Source: Chitinophagaceae bacterium
GTDB lineage: Bacteria; Bacteroidota; Bacteroidia; Chitinophagales; Chitinophagaceae
DNA length: 34,755 nucleotides
Assembly: GCA_019752295.1 (NCBI GenBank)
Contig: JAIEMK010000064.1
Coordinates: forward strand, 1-34,755
Direction of reading: 5' to 3'
The position numbers and the translations under genes are program-made. Below the pieces are notes generated by a model. It was given only the letters and a program-made list of their open reading frames with translations. It did no database searches and was not told where the DNA came from. This document shows, piece after piece, positions 16,712 to 25,794 of this stretch (the stretch's first letter is position 1; every line of letters begins with the position of its first letter).

Positions 16712-18172
16712 ATGAAGCTAATTAGCCAATTATTTGTTTTTATTTTTTTGCTGCAAACAGCACAGGCTCAGACCAAACCAACAGCTAACACAAAGCCTGC
16801 ACAAACAAGTGGAAAGAACATTTCTATTACACTTAGCCCGCTAAAAAATTGCTGGGTTTATTTGGGTAGCTATTTTGGAAAGGGCAAAGCGCTGGTAGAC
16901 TCTGCTTACTTAAACGATAAGGGTACTGGTATTTTCAAGGGGCCCAATAAATTAACAGGTGGTATTTATTTTGTGGTTTCGCCCAAGATGACCATACTTT
17001 TTGATTTGTTGATGGATAAGAAACAACAATTCAGTATCGTGGGCGATACACTTCAAAGAGAGAAAGTGTTGATCACCGGTTCTGCCGATAACGACTTGTT
17101 TAAAACCTATACAACGGTTTCTACAGAGAAAGGAAAACAAATGCAGGAACTTGAAACTGCCTATCATCAGGCAAAAACCGTTGCAGATTCAAACAGGATA
17201 AGAAACGAGATCCTGAAAGCGGATAAAGAATTGCAAGCCTATCGCGATGGCCTTGTGAAAAAAAATCCGGGCTCACTTCTGGCGATGCTTTTTAATGCCA
17301 TGAAAAGACCTGCAACACCCGAAATGCCCATTGTAAAAGGGAAGCCTGATTCTTTATATCCTTACCGTTTTGTAAAAGAACATTATTGGGATGATGTTTC
17401 TTTTAATGACGACCGATTATTACGCACCCCTTTTTTTGAACCCAAGCTGGATGATTATTTCAAGTATTATGTGTCGCCCGAACCCGATTCACTGATCGAA
17501 GAAGTAAAATACATTTTGTTGTCGGCCCGTACCGGAAAGGAAATTTATCCTTACCTCCTTACAAAATTCACCAACAAATATATTAGCCCCGAATTCATGG
17601 GTCAGGACAAAGTATTTTTGTACATCTTCGAAAATTTTTATGCAAAGGGCGATACAGTGTTGTTGAATGCAGCTTCCAGAAAAACCATCACCGACAGGGC
17701 TTATAGCCTGATGGCCAATCAACTCGGACAACCTGCACCAATACTGGATTTAACAGATACTACCGGAAAAAATATTTCGCTATACGGCATCAAAGCACCC
17801 TTCACATTCGTTGCATTCTGGGATCCTAATTGCGGACATTGCAAGGAAGAAATTCCAAGACTCGATTCAATTTATCGCGCTAAGTGGAAAGCGCTTGGTG
17901 TATCTGTTTACGCAGTGAATATTTATGAAAACGAATTGCCGGCTTGGAAAAATTTCATCAATGAAAAAAAACTGGAGGGCTGGAATCATGTTTACCAAAC
18001 CAAAGCATCCAGAGCAGCAGAAGAAAAAGCAGGCCTACCCAGTTACAAACAATTATATGATGTTTTTAAAACGCCAACACTTTATTTGTTAGATAAGGAT
18101 AAACGCATTATTGCAAAACAGCTTAGCATACTTCAGTTTGATGACCTGATAGCAGCTAAGCTGAAAAAATAA
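16712..18172 (+). CDS. Secreted thioredoxin-like protein (DUF4369/DUF5106/TlpA type)
   Basis: 486 residues with a signal peptide (MKLISQLFVFIFLLQTAQAQ). Region about 35-120 is a beta-rich domain of the DUF4369 kind, about 220-330 resembles DUF5106, and the C-terminus (about 335-486) is a TlpA/AhpC-type thioredoxin domain. The redox motif is CGHC (Cys374-Cys377) in FWDPNCGHCKEE. It is probably a periplasmic or membrane-associated thiol-disulfide oxidoreductase; this domain order is common in Bacteroidota. The partner is unknown. Divergent from rlmD with an 80-nt gap and convergent with metF, so it is probably a single-gene unit. Confidence 0.88.
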   Translation: MKLISQLFVFIFLLQTAQAQTKPTANTKPAQTSGKNISITLSPLKNCWVYLGSYFGKGKALVDSAYLNDKGTGIFKGPNKLTGGIYFVVSPKMTILFDLLMDKKQQFSIVGDTLQREKVLITGSADNDLFKTYTTVSTEKGKQMQELETAYHQAKTVADSNRIRNEILKADKELQAYRDGLVKKNPGSLLAMLFNAMKRPATPEMPIVKGKPDSLYPYRFVKEHYWDDVSFNDDRLLRTPFFEPKLDDYFKYYVSPEPDSLIEEVKYILLSARTGKEIYPYLLTKFTNKYISPEFMGQDKVFLYIFENFYAKGDTVLLNAASRKTITDRAYSLMANQLGQPAPILDLTDTTGKNISLYGIKAPFTFVAFWDPNCGHCKEEIPRLDSIYRAKWKALGVSVYAVNIYENELPAWKNFINEKKLEGWNHVYQTKASRAAEEKAGLPSYKQLYDVFKTPTLYLLDKDKRIIAKQLSILQFDDLIAAKLKK

Positions 18173-18185
18173 AGGGATAAAAATT

Positions 18186-19139
18186 TTAGAAAATTTGTTT
18201 CACTACATTCCAAATTACTTTTGGTTTGCCAAGGGTATAGTAGTGTAATACGGGTACACCAAATGCTTTCAGCTCCTTGCTCTGCTGTATCAACCATTCG
18301 GCACCCACTTGCTCACAATCTGCATCGGTCTTACACTTTACAATGGCGTTCGAAAGATCGGTAGGAATATCTACATGAAATATGCGCGGAAGAACAGATA
18401 ACTGTTTTTTATTGGTGATCGGTTTTAACCCCGGAATGATTGGAACATTGATTCCGATAGCATGACATGCTTTTACAAAATCAAAAAACTTTTGATTATC
18501 AAAAAACATTTGTGTCATGATATATTCAGCACCTGCATCCACTTTTTCTTTCAGTTTTAACAAATCGATTTCCAGGTTCGGAGCTTCGAAATGTTTTTCG
18601 GGATAACCGGCAACGCCCATGCAAAAATTGGTTTTGCCACCGTTCTTGATGTCTTCATCAATATAAATTCCATTGTTCATGCTACTAACCTGTTTCAAAA
18701 GGTCGATTGCAAAATGGTTACCTCCGGGTTCAGATTCGAAAGAAGCTTCATTTTTTGCCGCATCACCGCGAAGTACCAACACATTATCGATTCCTAAAAA
18801 GTCAAGATCAATCAAAGCATCTTCGGTTTCCCTTTTGGTAAATCCTCCGCAAATAATATGTGGAACCGCATCTACCTTATAATGGTTCATGATGGCTGCG
18901 CAAATACCAACCGTTCCCGGGCGTTTACGAACATCTACTTTTTCAAAAGTGCCATCAGCTTTTTTCTTGAACATGGTTTCGCTACGGTGGTAGGTAACGT
19001 TAATCCAGGAAGGCTTGAACTCCATCAGGGGATCTAAATGATCATAAAGAGTAATAATGGTCTTGCCTTTTAAAGGAGGCAACACTTCGAATGAAACCAA
19101 ACTGTCTTTGGCTTTTGCAATATGATCAATAACTTTCAT
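18186..19139 (-). CDS. metF: Methylenetetrahydrofolate reductase MetF
   Basis: FAD enzyme that reduces 5,10-methylenetetrahydrofolate to 5-methyltetrahydrofolate for methionine synthesis. 317 residues, slightly longer than E. coli MetF. Catalytic Glu18 lies in VSFEVLPP. WINVTYH, VLVLRGD, the FCMGVAGYPEKH motif and MTQMFFDN are all family blocks. It starts at ATG 19139. It is alone and divergent from lptB across a 174-nt gap. I looked in that gap for a SAM riboswitch and saw no convincing conserved core; a -7-like TATGTTTG on the minus strand lacks a matching -33 TTG. Confidence 0.97.
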   Translation of the reverse strand: MKVIDHIAKAKDSLVSFEVLPPLKGKTIITLYDHLDPLMEFKPSWINVTYHRSETMFKKKADGTFEKVDVRKRPGTVGICAAIMNHYKVDAVPHIICGGFTKRETEDALIDLDFLGIDNVLVLRGDAAKNEASFESEPGGNHFAIDLLKQVSSMNNGIYIDEDIKNGGKTNFCMGVAGYPEKHFEAPNLEIDLLKLKEKVDAGAEYIMTQMFFDNQKFFDFVKACHAIGINVPIIPGLKPITNKKQLSVLPRIFHVDIPTDLSNAIVKCKTDADCEQVGAEWLIQQSKELKAFGVPVLHYYTLGKPKVIWNVVKQIF

Positions 19140-19313
19140 GCGTGTCTTTGATTGTTTTATTTGTCTTCTAATTTACAAAGGAGGTTCCTTCTTTCACTCA
19201 TTTCGTCTCATAACTTCTACCCTAAATATTTGCAAACATATATCAAACTATAACAAAATATAAGGCCAACTGTCTTTAATCTTCGTTTTAACTATCTTAT
19301 TTTTACAATTAAG

Positions 19314-20138
19314 ATGACAAATTTAACCATCCATACCAAGAATCTGATAAAGAGTTACAAGGGTAGAACCGTTGTAAACAATGTGAGTGTAAATGTGGAA
19401 CAAGGAGAAATTGTGGGATTATTAGGACCCAATGGAGCGGGTAAAACAACTACTTTTTATATGGTGGTAGGCCTGATAAAACCAGATATGGGTGATGTGT
19501 ATCTGAACGATTTAAATATTACCAAACTTCCCATGTATAAGCGTGCACAAATGGGAATTGGCTACCTGCCACAGGAAGCCAGTGTGTTCAGAAAACTTTC
19601 GGTGTCGGATAATATTATGGCCGTTTTGGAAATGACAAATTTGAGCAAACAGGAGCGACAATACAAACTGGAATCTTTGTTAGACGAGTTTCACTTGCAT
19701 CATGTACGCGATAATAATGGAGATAGTTTAAGTGGTGGTGAGCGCAGAAGAACCGAGATAGCAAGGGCGCTGGCAGTAGATCCAAAATTTATTTTATTGG
19801 ATGAACCCTTTGCCGGAGTGGACCCGATTGCAGTGGAAGATATTCAAAGTGTAGTAGCCAAACTAAAGTATAAAAATATTGGAATCCTGATCACAGATCA
19901 CAATGTAAACGAAACATTATCCATTTGCGATCGTGCATACCTGCTGATTGAAGGTAAAATCTTTCGTCATGGCACTGCAGAAGAACTTGCAGAAGATGAA
20001 AAAGTTCGACGCTTGTATTTGGGAACCAATTTTGAATTAAAACGGAAAGACTGGATCATCGAAATGGGTAAGGAAAATACCGCAATGGCTCCTGTGGTAT
20101 CTGAAGATTCAGATATTGGTACACAGTCTGACGAATAA
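19314..20138 (+). CDS. lptB: Lipopolysaccharide export ABC ATPase LptB
   Basis: Cytoplasmic ATPase of the LptBFGC complex that pulls lipopolysaccharide from the inner membrane to the outer membrane. 274 residues. Walker A is GPNGAGKTT (38-46), the signature is [10 protein letters not shown] from about 139, and Walker B is [13 protein letters not shown] (about 159-171). The LptB-type stretch [17 protein letters not shown] is clear. A tail of about 30 residues, rich in acidic and Ser/Thr residues, goes beyond the E. coli length. ATG 19314 is the first start. The GH3-like gene follows 47 nt later on the same strand. Confidence 0.94.
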   Translation: MTNLTIHTKNLIKSYKGRTVVNNVSVNVEQGEIVGLLGPNGAGKTTTFYMVVGLIKPDMGDVYLNDLNITKLPMYKRAQMGIGYLPQEASVFRKLSVSDNIMAVLEMTNLSKQERQYKLESLLDEFHLHHVRDNNGDSLSGGERRRTEIARALAVDPKFILLDEPFAGVDPIAVEDIQSVVAKLKYKNIGILITDHNVNETLSICDRAYLLIEGKIFRHGTAEELAEDEKVRRLYLGTNFELKRKDWIIEMGKENTAMAPVVSEDSDIGTQSDE

Positions 20139-20185
20139 ACCTCGGTTTTCTCATTTCCATTGCTTATTTTTCCGGTACTAAGCAC

Positions 20186-21709
20186 ATGAAAATACTCAGT
20201 CCCGCAATATCAAGGTTAGCTCGTTTACGTCTTGGGCGTATTGAGGAATGGATGAACGAACCCATTGCAGCACAAAGAGAAGTATTACAAGATTTGATTA
20301 CACACGGTCAGTACACCGAGTTTGGCAGGAAATACGGATTTAAAGAAATTTTTACCATCCGCAATTTTAAGCAAGCAGTTCCTATTCACGATTATGAAGA
20401 TCTGAAACCATATATCCAAAGATTGATGGAGGGTGAAGAGCAGCTTTTATGGAACACTCCCGTTAACTGGTTTGCCAAAAGCAGTGGTACAACAAGCGAT
20501 AAAAGCAAATTCATTCCGATTACACAAGAGAGCTTGGAGGACTGCCATTTTCAGGCAGCTAAAGATGTGCTCACACTCTATTACAATATTAATAATGATA
20601 GCGATCTGTTAACGGGAAAGAGTCTTGTTATTGGGGGAAGTCATCAGATAAGTAAAGTAAATGAAGAGATCCAATATGGCGACCTGAGTGCCATCTTATT
20701 ACAGAACACACCGTTTTGGGGTCAATGGATTCGTACTCCCGAATTGTCAATTGCACTAATGGATGAGTGGGAGGGTAAGATTGAAAGTTTGGCGAGAACA
20801 ACAATTGAGGAGAATGTTACATCTATTGCAGGAGTACCTACCTGGACAATGGTATTGATAAAACGTATTTTAGAAATTACCGGAAAGCCAACGCTGAAAG
20901 ATGTTTGGCCAAATCTGGAACTCTATGTTCATGGTGGTGTTTCTTTTACACCTTATCGCGAACAATTTAAAAAATTGATTGGACCCGGAATTACTTATTT
21001 GGAAATGTATAATGCCAGTGAAGGATTTTTTGCTGCACAGAATGATCCCAATGAAGATGGTATGTTACTCTTATTGAATCATGGTATTTTTTATGAGTTC
21101 ATGCCCGTAGAAGAATATGGTAAACCAGAACCCCAAACAATTGGACTAGATGATGTTGAAATCGGAAATAATTATGCTTTAGTGATCAGCACAAACGGTG
21201 GACTGTGGCGATACTTGGTGGGCGATACGATTCAGTTTGTTTCTAAAACTCCTTTCAAAATAAAAGTAACAGGAAGGTTAAAACAATATATCAATGCATT
21301 TGGCGAAGAATTGATTGTAGATAATGCCGACAAAGCAATATCGATAGCATGCGAGAAAACTGGATTGGTGGTGAATGATTATACTGCGGCCCCTGTTTAT
21401 TTTGGTGACGATACAAAGGGGGCACACGAATGGTTGATAGAATTTGAAAATGCCCCGGAATATGTAGAGGCTTTTGCCTACGAACTAGACTGTGCTTTGA
21501 AAGCAGTAAACAGCGATTACGAAGCTAAAAGATATAAGGATATTGCCCTAGTGATGCCAATTGTACACTCGCTCGAGAAACAGGTATTTCATGAATGGCT
21601 TCGCAGCAAAGGCAAGCTGGGTGGGCAACACAAGATACCTCGCTTGAGTAATGATCGGGTATATGTGGATGAAATTCTCTGTCAGATAAATGCGAATGTA
21701 AAACATTAA
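20186..21709 (+). CDS. GH3-family acyl-adenylating protein (bacterial)
   Basis: 507 residues of the GH3 family. Plant members adenylate acids such as indole acetate or jasmonate and join them to amino acids; bacterial members are mostly uncharacterised. The ATP-binding loop KSSGTTSDKSKFIP (98-111) is intact, and the family blocks LEMYNASEGFFA, LVGDTIQF and NAFGEELIVDNAD are present. The N-terminus lies beside the LptB gene at 47 nt, so co-transcription is likely. It ends by overlapping the convergent membrane-protein gene by 4 nt. Acid and amine substrates cannot be predicted here. A link to envelope lipids is only a guess from position. Confidence 0.9.
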   Translation: MKILSPAISRLARLRLGRIEEWMNEPIAAQREVLQDLITHGQYTEFGRKYGFKEIFTIRNFKQAVPIHDYEDLKPYIQRLMEGEEQLLWNTPVNWFAKSSGTTSDKSKFIPITQESLEDCHFQAAKDVLTLYYNINNDSDLLTGKSLVIGGSHQISKVNEEIQYGDLSAILLQNTPFWGQWIRTPELSIALMDEWEGKIESLARTTIEENVTSIAGVPTWTMVLIKRILEITGKPTLKDVWPNLELYVHGGVSFTPYREQFKKLIGPGITYLEMYNASEGFFAAQNDPNEDGMLLLLNHGIFYEFMPVEEYGKPEPQTIGLDDVEIGNNYALVISTNGGLWRYLVGDTIQFVSKTPFKIKVTGRLKQYINAFGEELIVDNADKAISIACEKTGLVVNDYTAAPVYFGDDTKGAHEWLIEFENAPEYVEAFAYELDCALKAVNSDYEAKRYKDIALVMPIVHSLEKQVFHEWLRSKGKLGGQHKIPRLSNDRVYVDEILCQINANVKH

Positions 21710-22971
21710 GAAACCGAGGTAGCGCCTTTTCCCCATATTGGACGCTCACCTGCAATTAGGTGAGTAACAACAAAAAGACTAATAAAAGAACCCGAATAAA
21801 AAAGATATAAGTAAGGCACGTCCACAAAACTATAAAAGACCACCCAAGTGATTTTTAAGCAGGCAATTGGTAGATGTAACAAATTAAATTGAAATCTTTT
21901 TTTCAATAAAATTGCTGCAGACATAAAAATGGTTGGAACAATCAACGACAAGCCAATCAATAATTGATGTTGTAAAGCAATACGATCGGGCCCGAAAAAT
22001 TTAGCCAATCCCAAACTTTCTCTGAATACAACAGGTGCATCGTGCCATACTCTTTTACTAAATTCAACATAACTTGAGGGTATTGATATTAGTTTTACAA
22101 ATGTTCCCCATCCGAATGGAATTAATACCAAAATAAAAAAAACGGTTGCACCCATTAAACAAAATCGAAAAAGATTTCGATAGCTCTTTGTATAAATATA
22201 AAATAGCAGCATGGCCGGAATCCATCCAACTGTAGCATATCTGCTCAGCACGCAAAGAGCAGTTGCAATACCAATAAGCCATGCATTGCCACTGAGTAGT
22301 GCGAGTGCTAAAAAACAATAATATACTATTACAACACCTTCTTCGGTATAAATCAAAAGGCCTGAATTTTGTGCGTTTAATAACCACCAGATCAGTAAAA
22401 ATGCAGCAAAAAAAAGAGGAGCAGCTTTTTTGTGGAGAGGTTGAATGCGCCAAATAAAAAGAAGGGCCAGTAAAAAAAAGGCAACTACAGTTGTCCATCT
22501 TGGATCTACCCCAAAAGCCACCGGAATACTGAATGGCAACCACATTGCCGGAAGATAGATAGGATGCATTCCATTCCAAATTTCGGGGATCACGTCATAT
22601 ACATGACTCCAGGCACCGCTGTTAAATCGCTGACACATAATTTTGATAATGGGTAACATATCTGCGTCGTGGTAATCCAGAGGAGCATCATCTATCCAGT
22701 GAACTGTGGAACCAATGATGCAAATTAGCGTCATGGCCAATATCCACCAACGGTAACGATTTACCGTTTTGGATAGATCAAATGGGCGATTCTTCTGGAT
22801 TTCGGGTGTAGTCAATCGAAGTATCATCCATACAATCACCAGTCCCGAAAGCGTAAATACAATGCTGGTAATGCCTGTCAGCATTTTTAGTTTCAGCGCA
22901 TAAGTAACACAAATGGTTTCTACCAGAAAGGCAATAAGCAATATTTTTTTGCTGTTTTGGAAGCTATTCAT
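21706..22971 (-). CDS. Polytopic membrane protein, possible GT-C glycosyltransferase
   Basis: 421 residues with about ten hydrophobic segments. The first large loop (about 93-135) contains IDDAPLDYHDADMLPI, and acidic residues after the first segments are typical of GT-C fold glycosyltransferases that use lipid-linked sugars. This resemblance is only general; I do not recognise a precise family. A Trp- and His-rich stretch follows (WSHVYDVIPEIWNGMHPIYL). It is convergent with the GH3-like gene and divergent from the ABC ATPase gene. No other glycan genes are nearby. The -7-like TATCTTTG at about 23078-23085 is a weak promoter candidate. Confidence 0.6.
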   Translation of the reverse strand: MNSFQNSKKILLIAFLVETICVTYALKLKMLTGITSIVFTLSGLVIVWMILRLTTPEIQKNRPFDLSKTVNRYRWWILAMTLICIIGSTVHWIDDAPLDYHDADMLPIIKIMCQRFNSGAWSHVYDVIPEIWNGMHPIYLPAMWLPFSIPVAFGVDPRWTTVVAFFLLALLFIWRIQPLHKKAAPLFFAAFLLIWWLLNAQNSGLLIYTEEGVVIVYYCFLALALLSGNAWLIGIATALCVLSRYATVGWIPAMLLFYIYTKSYRNLFRFCLMGATVFFILVLIPFGWGTFVKLISIPSSYVEFSKRVWHDAPVVFRESLGLAKFFGPDRIALQHQLLIGLSLIVPTIFMSAAILLKKRFQFNLLHLPIACLKITWVVFYSFVDVPYLYLFYSGSFISLFVVTHLIAGERPIWGKGATSVS

Positions 22972-23062
22972 CTGGGGCTAAAATATCTAATTAAAAGGAA
23001 GGAACCGAATTAAATCCGAAATTGATTAGTTGGTGGTTAATTATTTTATAAAAACCATTTAT

Positions 23063-23091
23063 TTGAATAGGCGCAAAGATATTTAAGTTTA
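23063..23091 (+). promoter_or_regulatory. Possible promoter of the ABC transporter pair
   Basis: TTG at 23063-23065, an 18-nt spacer, then TAAGTTTA (23084-23091), one mismatch from TAnnTTTG. It ends 8 nt before the ATG, implying a leaderless or near-leaderless message. Confidence 0.35.
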
Positions 23092-23099
23092 TTTAGCAG

Positions 23100-23732
23100 A
23101 TGCTTCAGTTTGAGAAAACAGAAAAATATTATGGCAATCATTTAGCGCTGAGTGTACCCGCACTCGAATTGCCCGAAGGACTGCATTGGCTGCAAGGCGA
23201 AAACGGGTCGGGTAAAACAACCTTGTTAAAAATGATTGCAGGCTTACATCCTTTTAAAGGCGATATTCTGAGAGATGGTATCAGCATCAAAAAACAAAGA
23301 AACAAATTTCTTTCGGCAGTAAATTATGGAGAAGCAGAGCCGCTGTACCCGTCTTTTCTAACTGCAAAAGACCTTTTGGAATTATATTGTTATACCAAGA
23401 ATGCTGCTATAACAGACAGCATGGATCTTCTGAGTGAGTTGCATATAAAAGATGCATATTATAAACCTGTAGGGACTTATTCGAGCGGCATGGTAAAAAA
23501 ACTAAGTCTTGTTTTGGCCTTTGTGGGTAACCCCAAATTGATTTTGCTGGATGAACCCCTCATCACTATTGATGTTGCATCTGTAGACCTGATTTGTAAA
23601 TTCATCAAACAAAAGCGAGATCGGGAAGGTGTTTCTTTTATCATTTCTTCACATCAGTCGTTCGAAACGGCCATCCATTTTACTTCAACAGTTTTGGTAA
23701 AGCATCAAACCCTTCAAATTAAGGAACTATGA
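23100..23732 (+). CDS. ABC transporter ATP-binding protein
   Basis: 210-residue nucleotide-binding subunit. Walker A is GENGSGKTT (33-41). The signature is shortened to YSSGMVKKLS, as in CcmA and other ABC-2 type exporters. Walker B is LILLDEPLITID, followed by the switch His in ISSHQ. Its stop overlaps the next ATG by 4 nt (ATGA), so the membrane gene is its partner. No periplasmic binding protein is nearby, which suggests export rather than uptake. The substrate is unknown. Confidence 0.9.
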   Translation: MLQFEKTEKYYGNHLALSVPALELPEGLHWLQGENGSGKTTLLKMIAGLHPFKGDILRDGISIKKQRNKFLSAVNYGEAEPLYPSFLTAKDLLELYCYTKNAAITDSMDLLSELHIKDAYYKPVGTYSSGMVKKLSLVLAFVGNPKLILLDEPLITIDVASVDLICKFIKQKRDREGVSFIISSHQSFETAIHFTSTVLVKHQTLQIKEL

Positions 23733-24856
23733 AGCCAATCATCAAAGTGATGCAGACCGTTTTGGTGAATCATTTTTATAAATTGAATGCCGGTTTTTTG
23801 GCCTTTTTTTTCTTCTTGTTTTTTGGAGTAGTAAGAGGAGAACAACTGATTTATTTTCATGTAAGTTTGATAAAAGCATTTTTGGCAAGCCCGGTTTTTC
23901 TGGCAATGGTAATAATTGCCTGGGGCTTGTACACGCTTAAATGTGCCGACTATATTATTAAACGCATATTGGAACCAAGGCAACTGTTTTTAACTTGTAT
24001 CAATCGGCTTGCGCCCAAAAAAGTTTGGGGCTGGATGCTGTACACACATCTTTTGATTTATATGCCTGTACTGCTTTATGTGTTGATAGCCTTATCCTTT
24101 GCGGTTCATGCACATCAATGGATACAAGTTATCATCATTACGATATCGAACCTTGCTTTTATAGTGAGTGCCACGCAAGCTTATTTTAGAGTATTACAAC
24201 AACAGAGTACCGAGTCTTTTATCTTCAAACTTAATTTACCCGAACCAAAATTTGCAAAACCCTTATTTGCTTTTCCATTATATTTTTTGTGGCATGAGCG
24301 GAAGCAAATGTTATTGATCACGAAAGTTTTTAGCTTTTTGGTGTTGTATGGTTTCATCAGTTTTTACGAGCCGGATGGGTATGATATTCGCCCACTACTA
24401 CTCATTTTCTTATTGATTTCAGCAGCGCATATGAGTATGATATATCAAATTCGTTTTTTTGAAAATGAATTCCTCTTATTTACAAAAAACCTACCAATCA
24501 CACTTACAAAAAGGTTTGTACAAATGCTGGGCCTTTACCTTGTTTTGTTTTCGCCAGAATTGATATATGTTTATCGGGCTTATCCTTTATTTTTTAGCAT
24601 AAACGACTATCCTCAATTGGTTTTAATACTATTGTCGCTGGCAGCATTTTTTCATAGTGTGCTATTAACATCTGATATGAAAGCAGAGGATTTTTTGAAA
24701 ATTGTTTTCGGAATGCTGGCCGTTCTTTTTTTCCTGATCTTTTATAATCCCGGTTCCCTACTCTTTGTTTTTGTGCTGCTGATTGCCTTTGTTTTCTTTT
24801 ATGGAAATTTCTATGAGTTTGAAAAATCAAATCAGGCGAAGGAAGTGAAGCCTTAA
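23729..24856 (+). CDS. Membrane subunit of the ABC transporter, unnamed family
   Basis: 375 residues with roughly ten hydrophobic segments and few polar loops; several Phe- and Leu-rich segments near 20-35, 45-65, 100-125 and 195-345. No domain name is recognised. Coupling by ATGA overlap to the ATPase at 23100-23732 makes it the membrane subunit. A cytoplasmic Lys/Glu patch (LPEPKFAKP, about 170-178) could touch the ATPase. The tail is charged (EKSNQAKEVKP). It ends 68 nt before the fabG ATG, which has its own promoter. Confidence 0.75.
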   Translation: MKPIIKVMQTVLVNHFYKLNAGFLAFFFFLFFGVVRGEQLIYFHVSLIKAFLASPVFLAMVIIAWGLYTLKCADYIIKRILEPRQLFLTCINRLAPKKVWGWMLYTHLLIYMPVLLYVLIALSFAVHAHQWIQVIIITISNLAFIVSATQAYFRVLQQQSTESFIFKLNLPEPKFAKPLFAFPLYFLWHERKQMLLITKVFSFLVLYGFISFYEPDGYDIRPLLLIFLLISAAHMSMIYQIRFFENEFLLFTKNLPITLTKRFVQMLGLYLVLFSPELIYVYRAYPLFFSINDYPQLVLILLSLAAFFHSVLLTSDMKAEDFLKIVFGMLAVLFFLIFYNPGSLLFVFVLLIAFVFFYGNFYEFEKSNQAKEVKP

Positions 24857-24873
24857 AAACTTCAGTGAATGCG

Positions 24874-24903
24874 TTGTTGCCAACTGCAATTATTTTACAT
24901 TTG
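24874..24903 (+). promoter_or_regulatory. fabG promoter
   Basis: TTG (24874-24876), exactly 19 nt, then TACATTTG (24896-24903) give a full Bacteroidota consensus. It falls inside the N-terminal extension of the open frame, so translation must begin downstream, at ATG 24925. Confidence 0.75.
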
Positions 24904-24924
24904 CCTCTGAATAAAAATGTAAAC

Positions 24925-25680
24925 ATGCAATTATTACAAAACAAAGTAGCTATCGTAACCGGCGCAGCTCGTGGAATTGGGGCTGCAATAGCTTTAAAGC
25001 TAGCCGAGCAGGGAGCTAATATTGCATTCACTTATGTGAGCGATAGTAGTTCAGAAAAAGCCGCGGCTTTAGTAGCTCAGATAGAATTATTTGGTGTTAA
25101 AGCAAAAGCTTATCAAACAAATGCTGCAATTTTTACAGATTGTGAATCATTTGTTGCCGATACGCTAAAAGAATTTGGGACGATCGACATTTGTGTGAAC
25201 AATGCCGGGATTTCGAAAGACAATTTGTTATTGAGAATGACTGAAGAACAGTGGGATGATGTGATTGATACCAATCTGAAAAGCGTATTCAATATGACCA
25301 AGCAAGTGATTCGCCCGATGATGAAAGCAAAATCAGGAAGCATCATCAATATGAGTTCGATTATTGGAATAAGAGGTAATGCAGGACAGGGTAGTTATGC
25401 GGCTTCTAAAGCGGGCATTATTGGTTTTACAAAATCAATGGCTTTGGAATTGGGTAGCCGAAATATTCGTTGCAACGCCATCGCCCCAGGATTCATAGAA
25501 ACAGATATGACACACTATCTCAAAGATGGTGATGGCGCCACTGAGTTCTTAAAGAAAATTCCACTGGGACGTTTTGGTAAAGCCGAAGAAATTGCAAATA
25601 CCACTTTATTTCTGGCTAGCCACTGGAGCGCCTATATTACGGGGCAGGTGCTAAGCGCTTGTGGCGGATTAAATATTTAA
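24925..25680 (+). CDS. fabG: 3-oxoacyl-[acyl-carrier-protein] reductase FabG
   Basis: SDR enzyme that reduces beta-ketoacyl-ACP with NADPH in fatty acid synthesis. 251 residues from ATG 24925. The cofactor motif is TGAARGIG (12-19); NNAGIS, the catalytic Ser in NMSSIIGIRGN and YAASK (Tyr and Lys) are all present, and IAPGFIETDMT is the FabG-type loop. The open frame runs back to GTG 24865, but a consensus promoter lies between, so I reject that start. It is preceded by an unrelated ABC transporter and followed by a good terminator, so it is a single-gene unit. Paralogous SDR roles cannot be excluded, but the family fit is close. Confidence 0.93.
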   Translation: MQLLQNKVAIVTGAARGIGAAIALKLAEQGANIAFTYVSDSSSEKAAALVAQIELFGVKAKAYQTNAAIFTDCESFVADTLKEFGTIDICVNNAGISKDNLLLRMTEEQWDDVIDTNLKSVFNMTKQVIRPMMKAKSGSIINMSSIIGIRGNAGQGSYAASKAGIIGFTKSMALELGSRNIRCNAIAPGFIETDMTHYLKDGDGATEFLKKIPLGRFGKAEEIANTTLFLASHWSAYITGQVLSACGGLNI

Positions 25681-25700
25681 GGGTTAGCAAAAAAATTCCC

Positions 25701-25740
25701 AAAAGCGCTATTCATTTTAATGGGTAGCGCTTTTTATTTG
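25701..25740 (+). terminator. Intrinsic terminator after fabG
   Basis: A 10-bp perfect stem, AAAAGCGCTA paired with TAGCGCTTTT (25726-25735), encloses a 14-nt loop that can itself pair CAT with ATG. A run of T follows. Lies 20 nt after the fabG stop. Confidence 0.8.
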
Positions 25741-25794
25741 CAGAGATATAATTGCATTGATGGATATTGCATTTAATTAAACCTACAAAAAATA

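Noticed and set aside
19177..19184. Shine-Dalgarno-like AAAGGAGG on the plus strand
   Set aside because: No open reading frame starts after it; it lies in the metF leader antisense, and this group rarely uses such sites.
19140..19313. SAM riboswitch upstream of metF
   Set aside because: I looked for a multi-helix conserved core in the 174 nt and saw only short AT-rich hairpins.
22064..22579. 171-residue minus-strand frame inside the membrane-protein gene
   Set aside because: It is an alternate frame of the polytopic membrane protein, which has the coherent hydrophobic pattern; this frame is rich in Cys and Ser as expected for a shadow.
24865..24924. GTG start extending FabG by 20 residues
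   Set aside because: A consensus promoter spans 24874-24903; the FabG family begins at the ATG at 24925.
24594..25031. 145-residue minus-strand frame across permease and fabG
   Set aside because: It spans the ends of two well-supported genes and a consensus promoter, and shows no recognisable motif.
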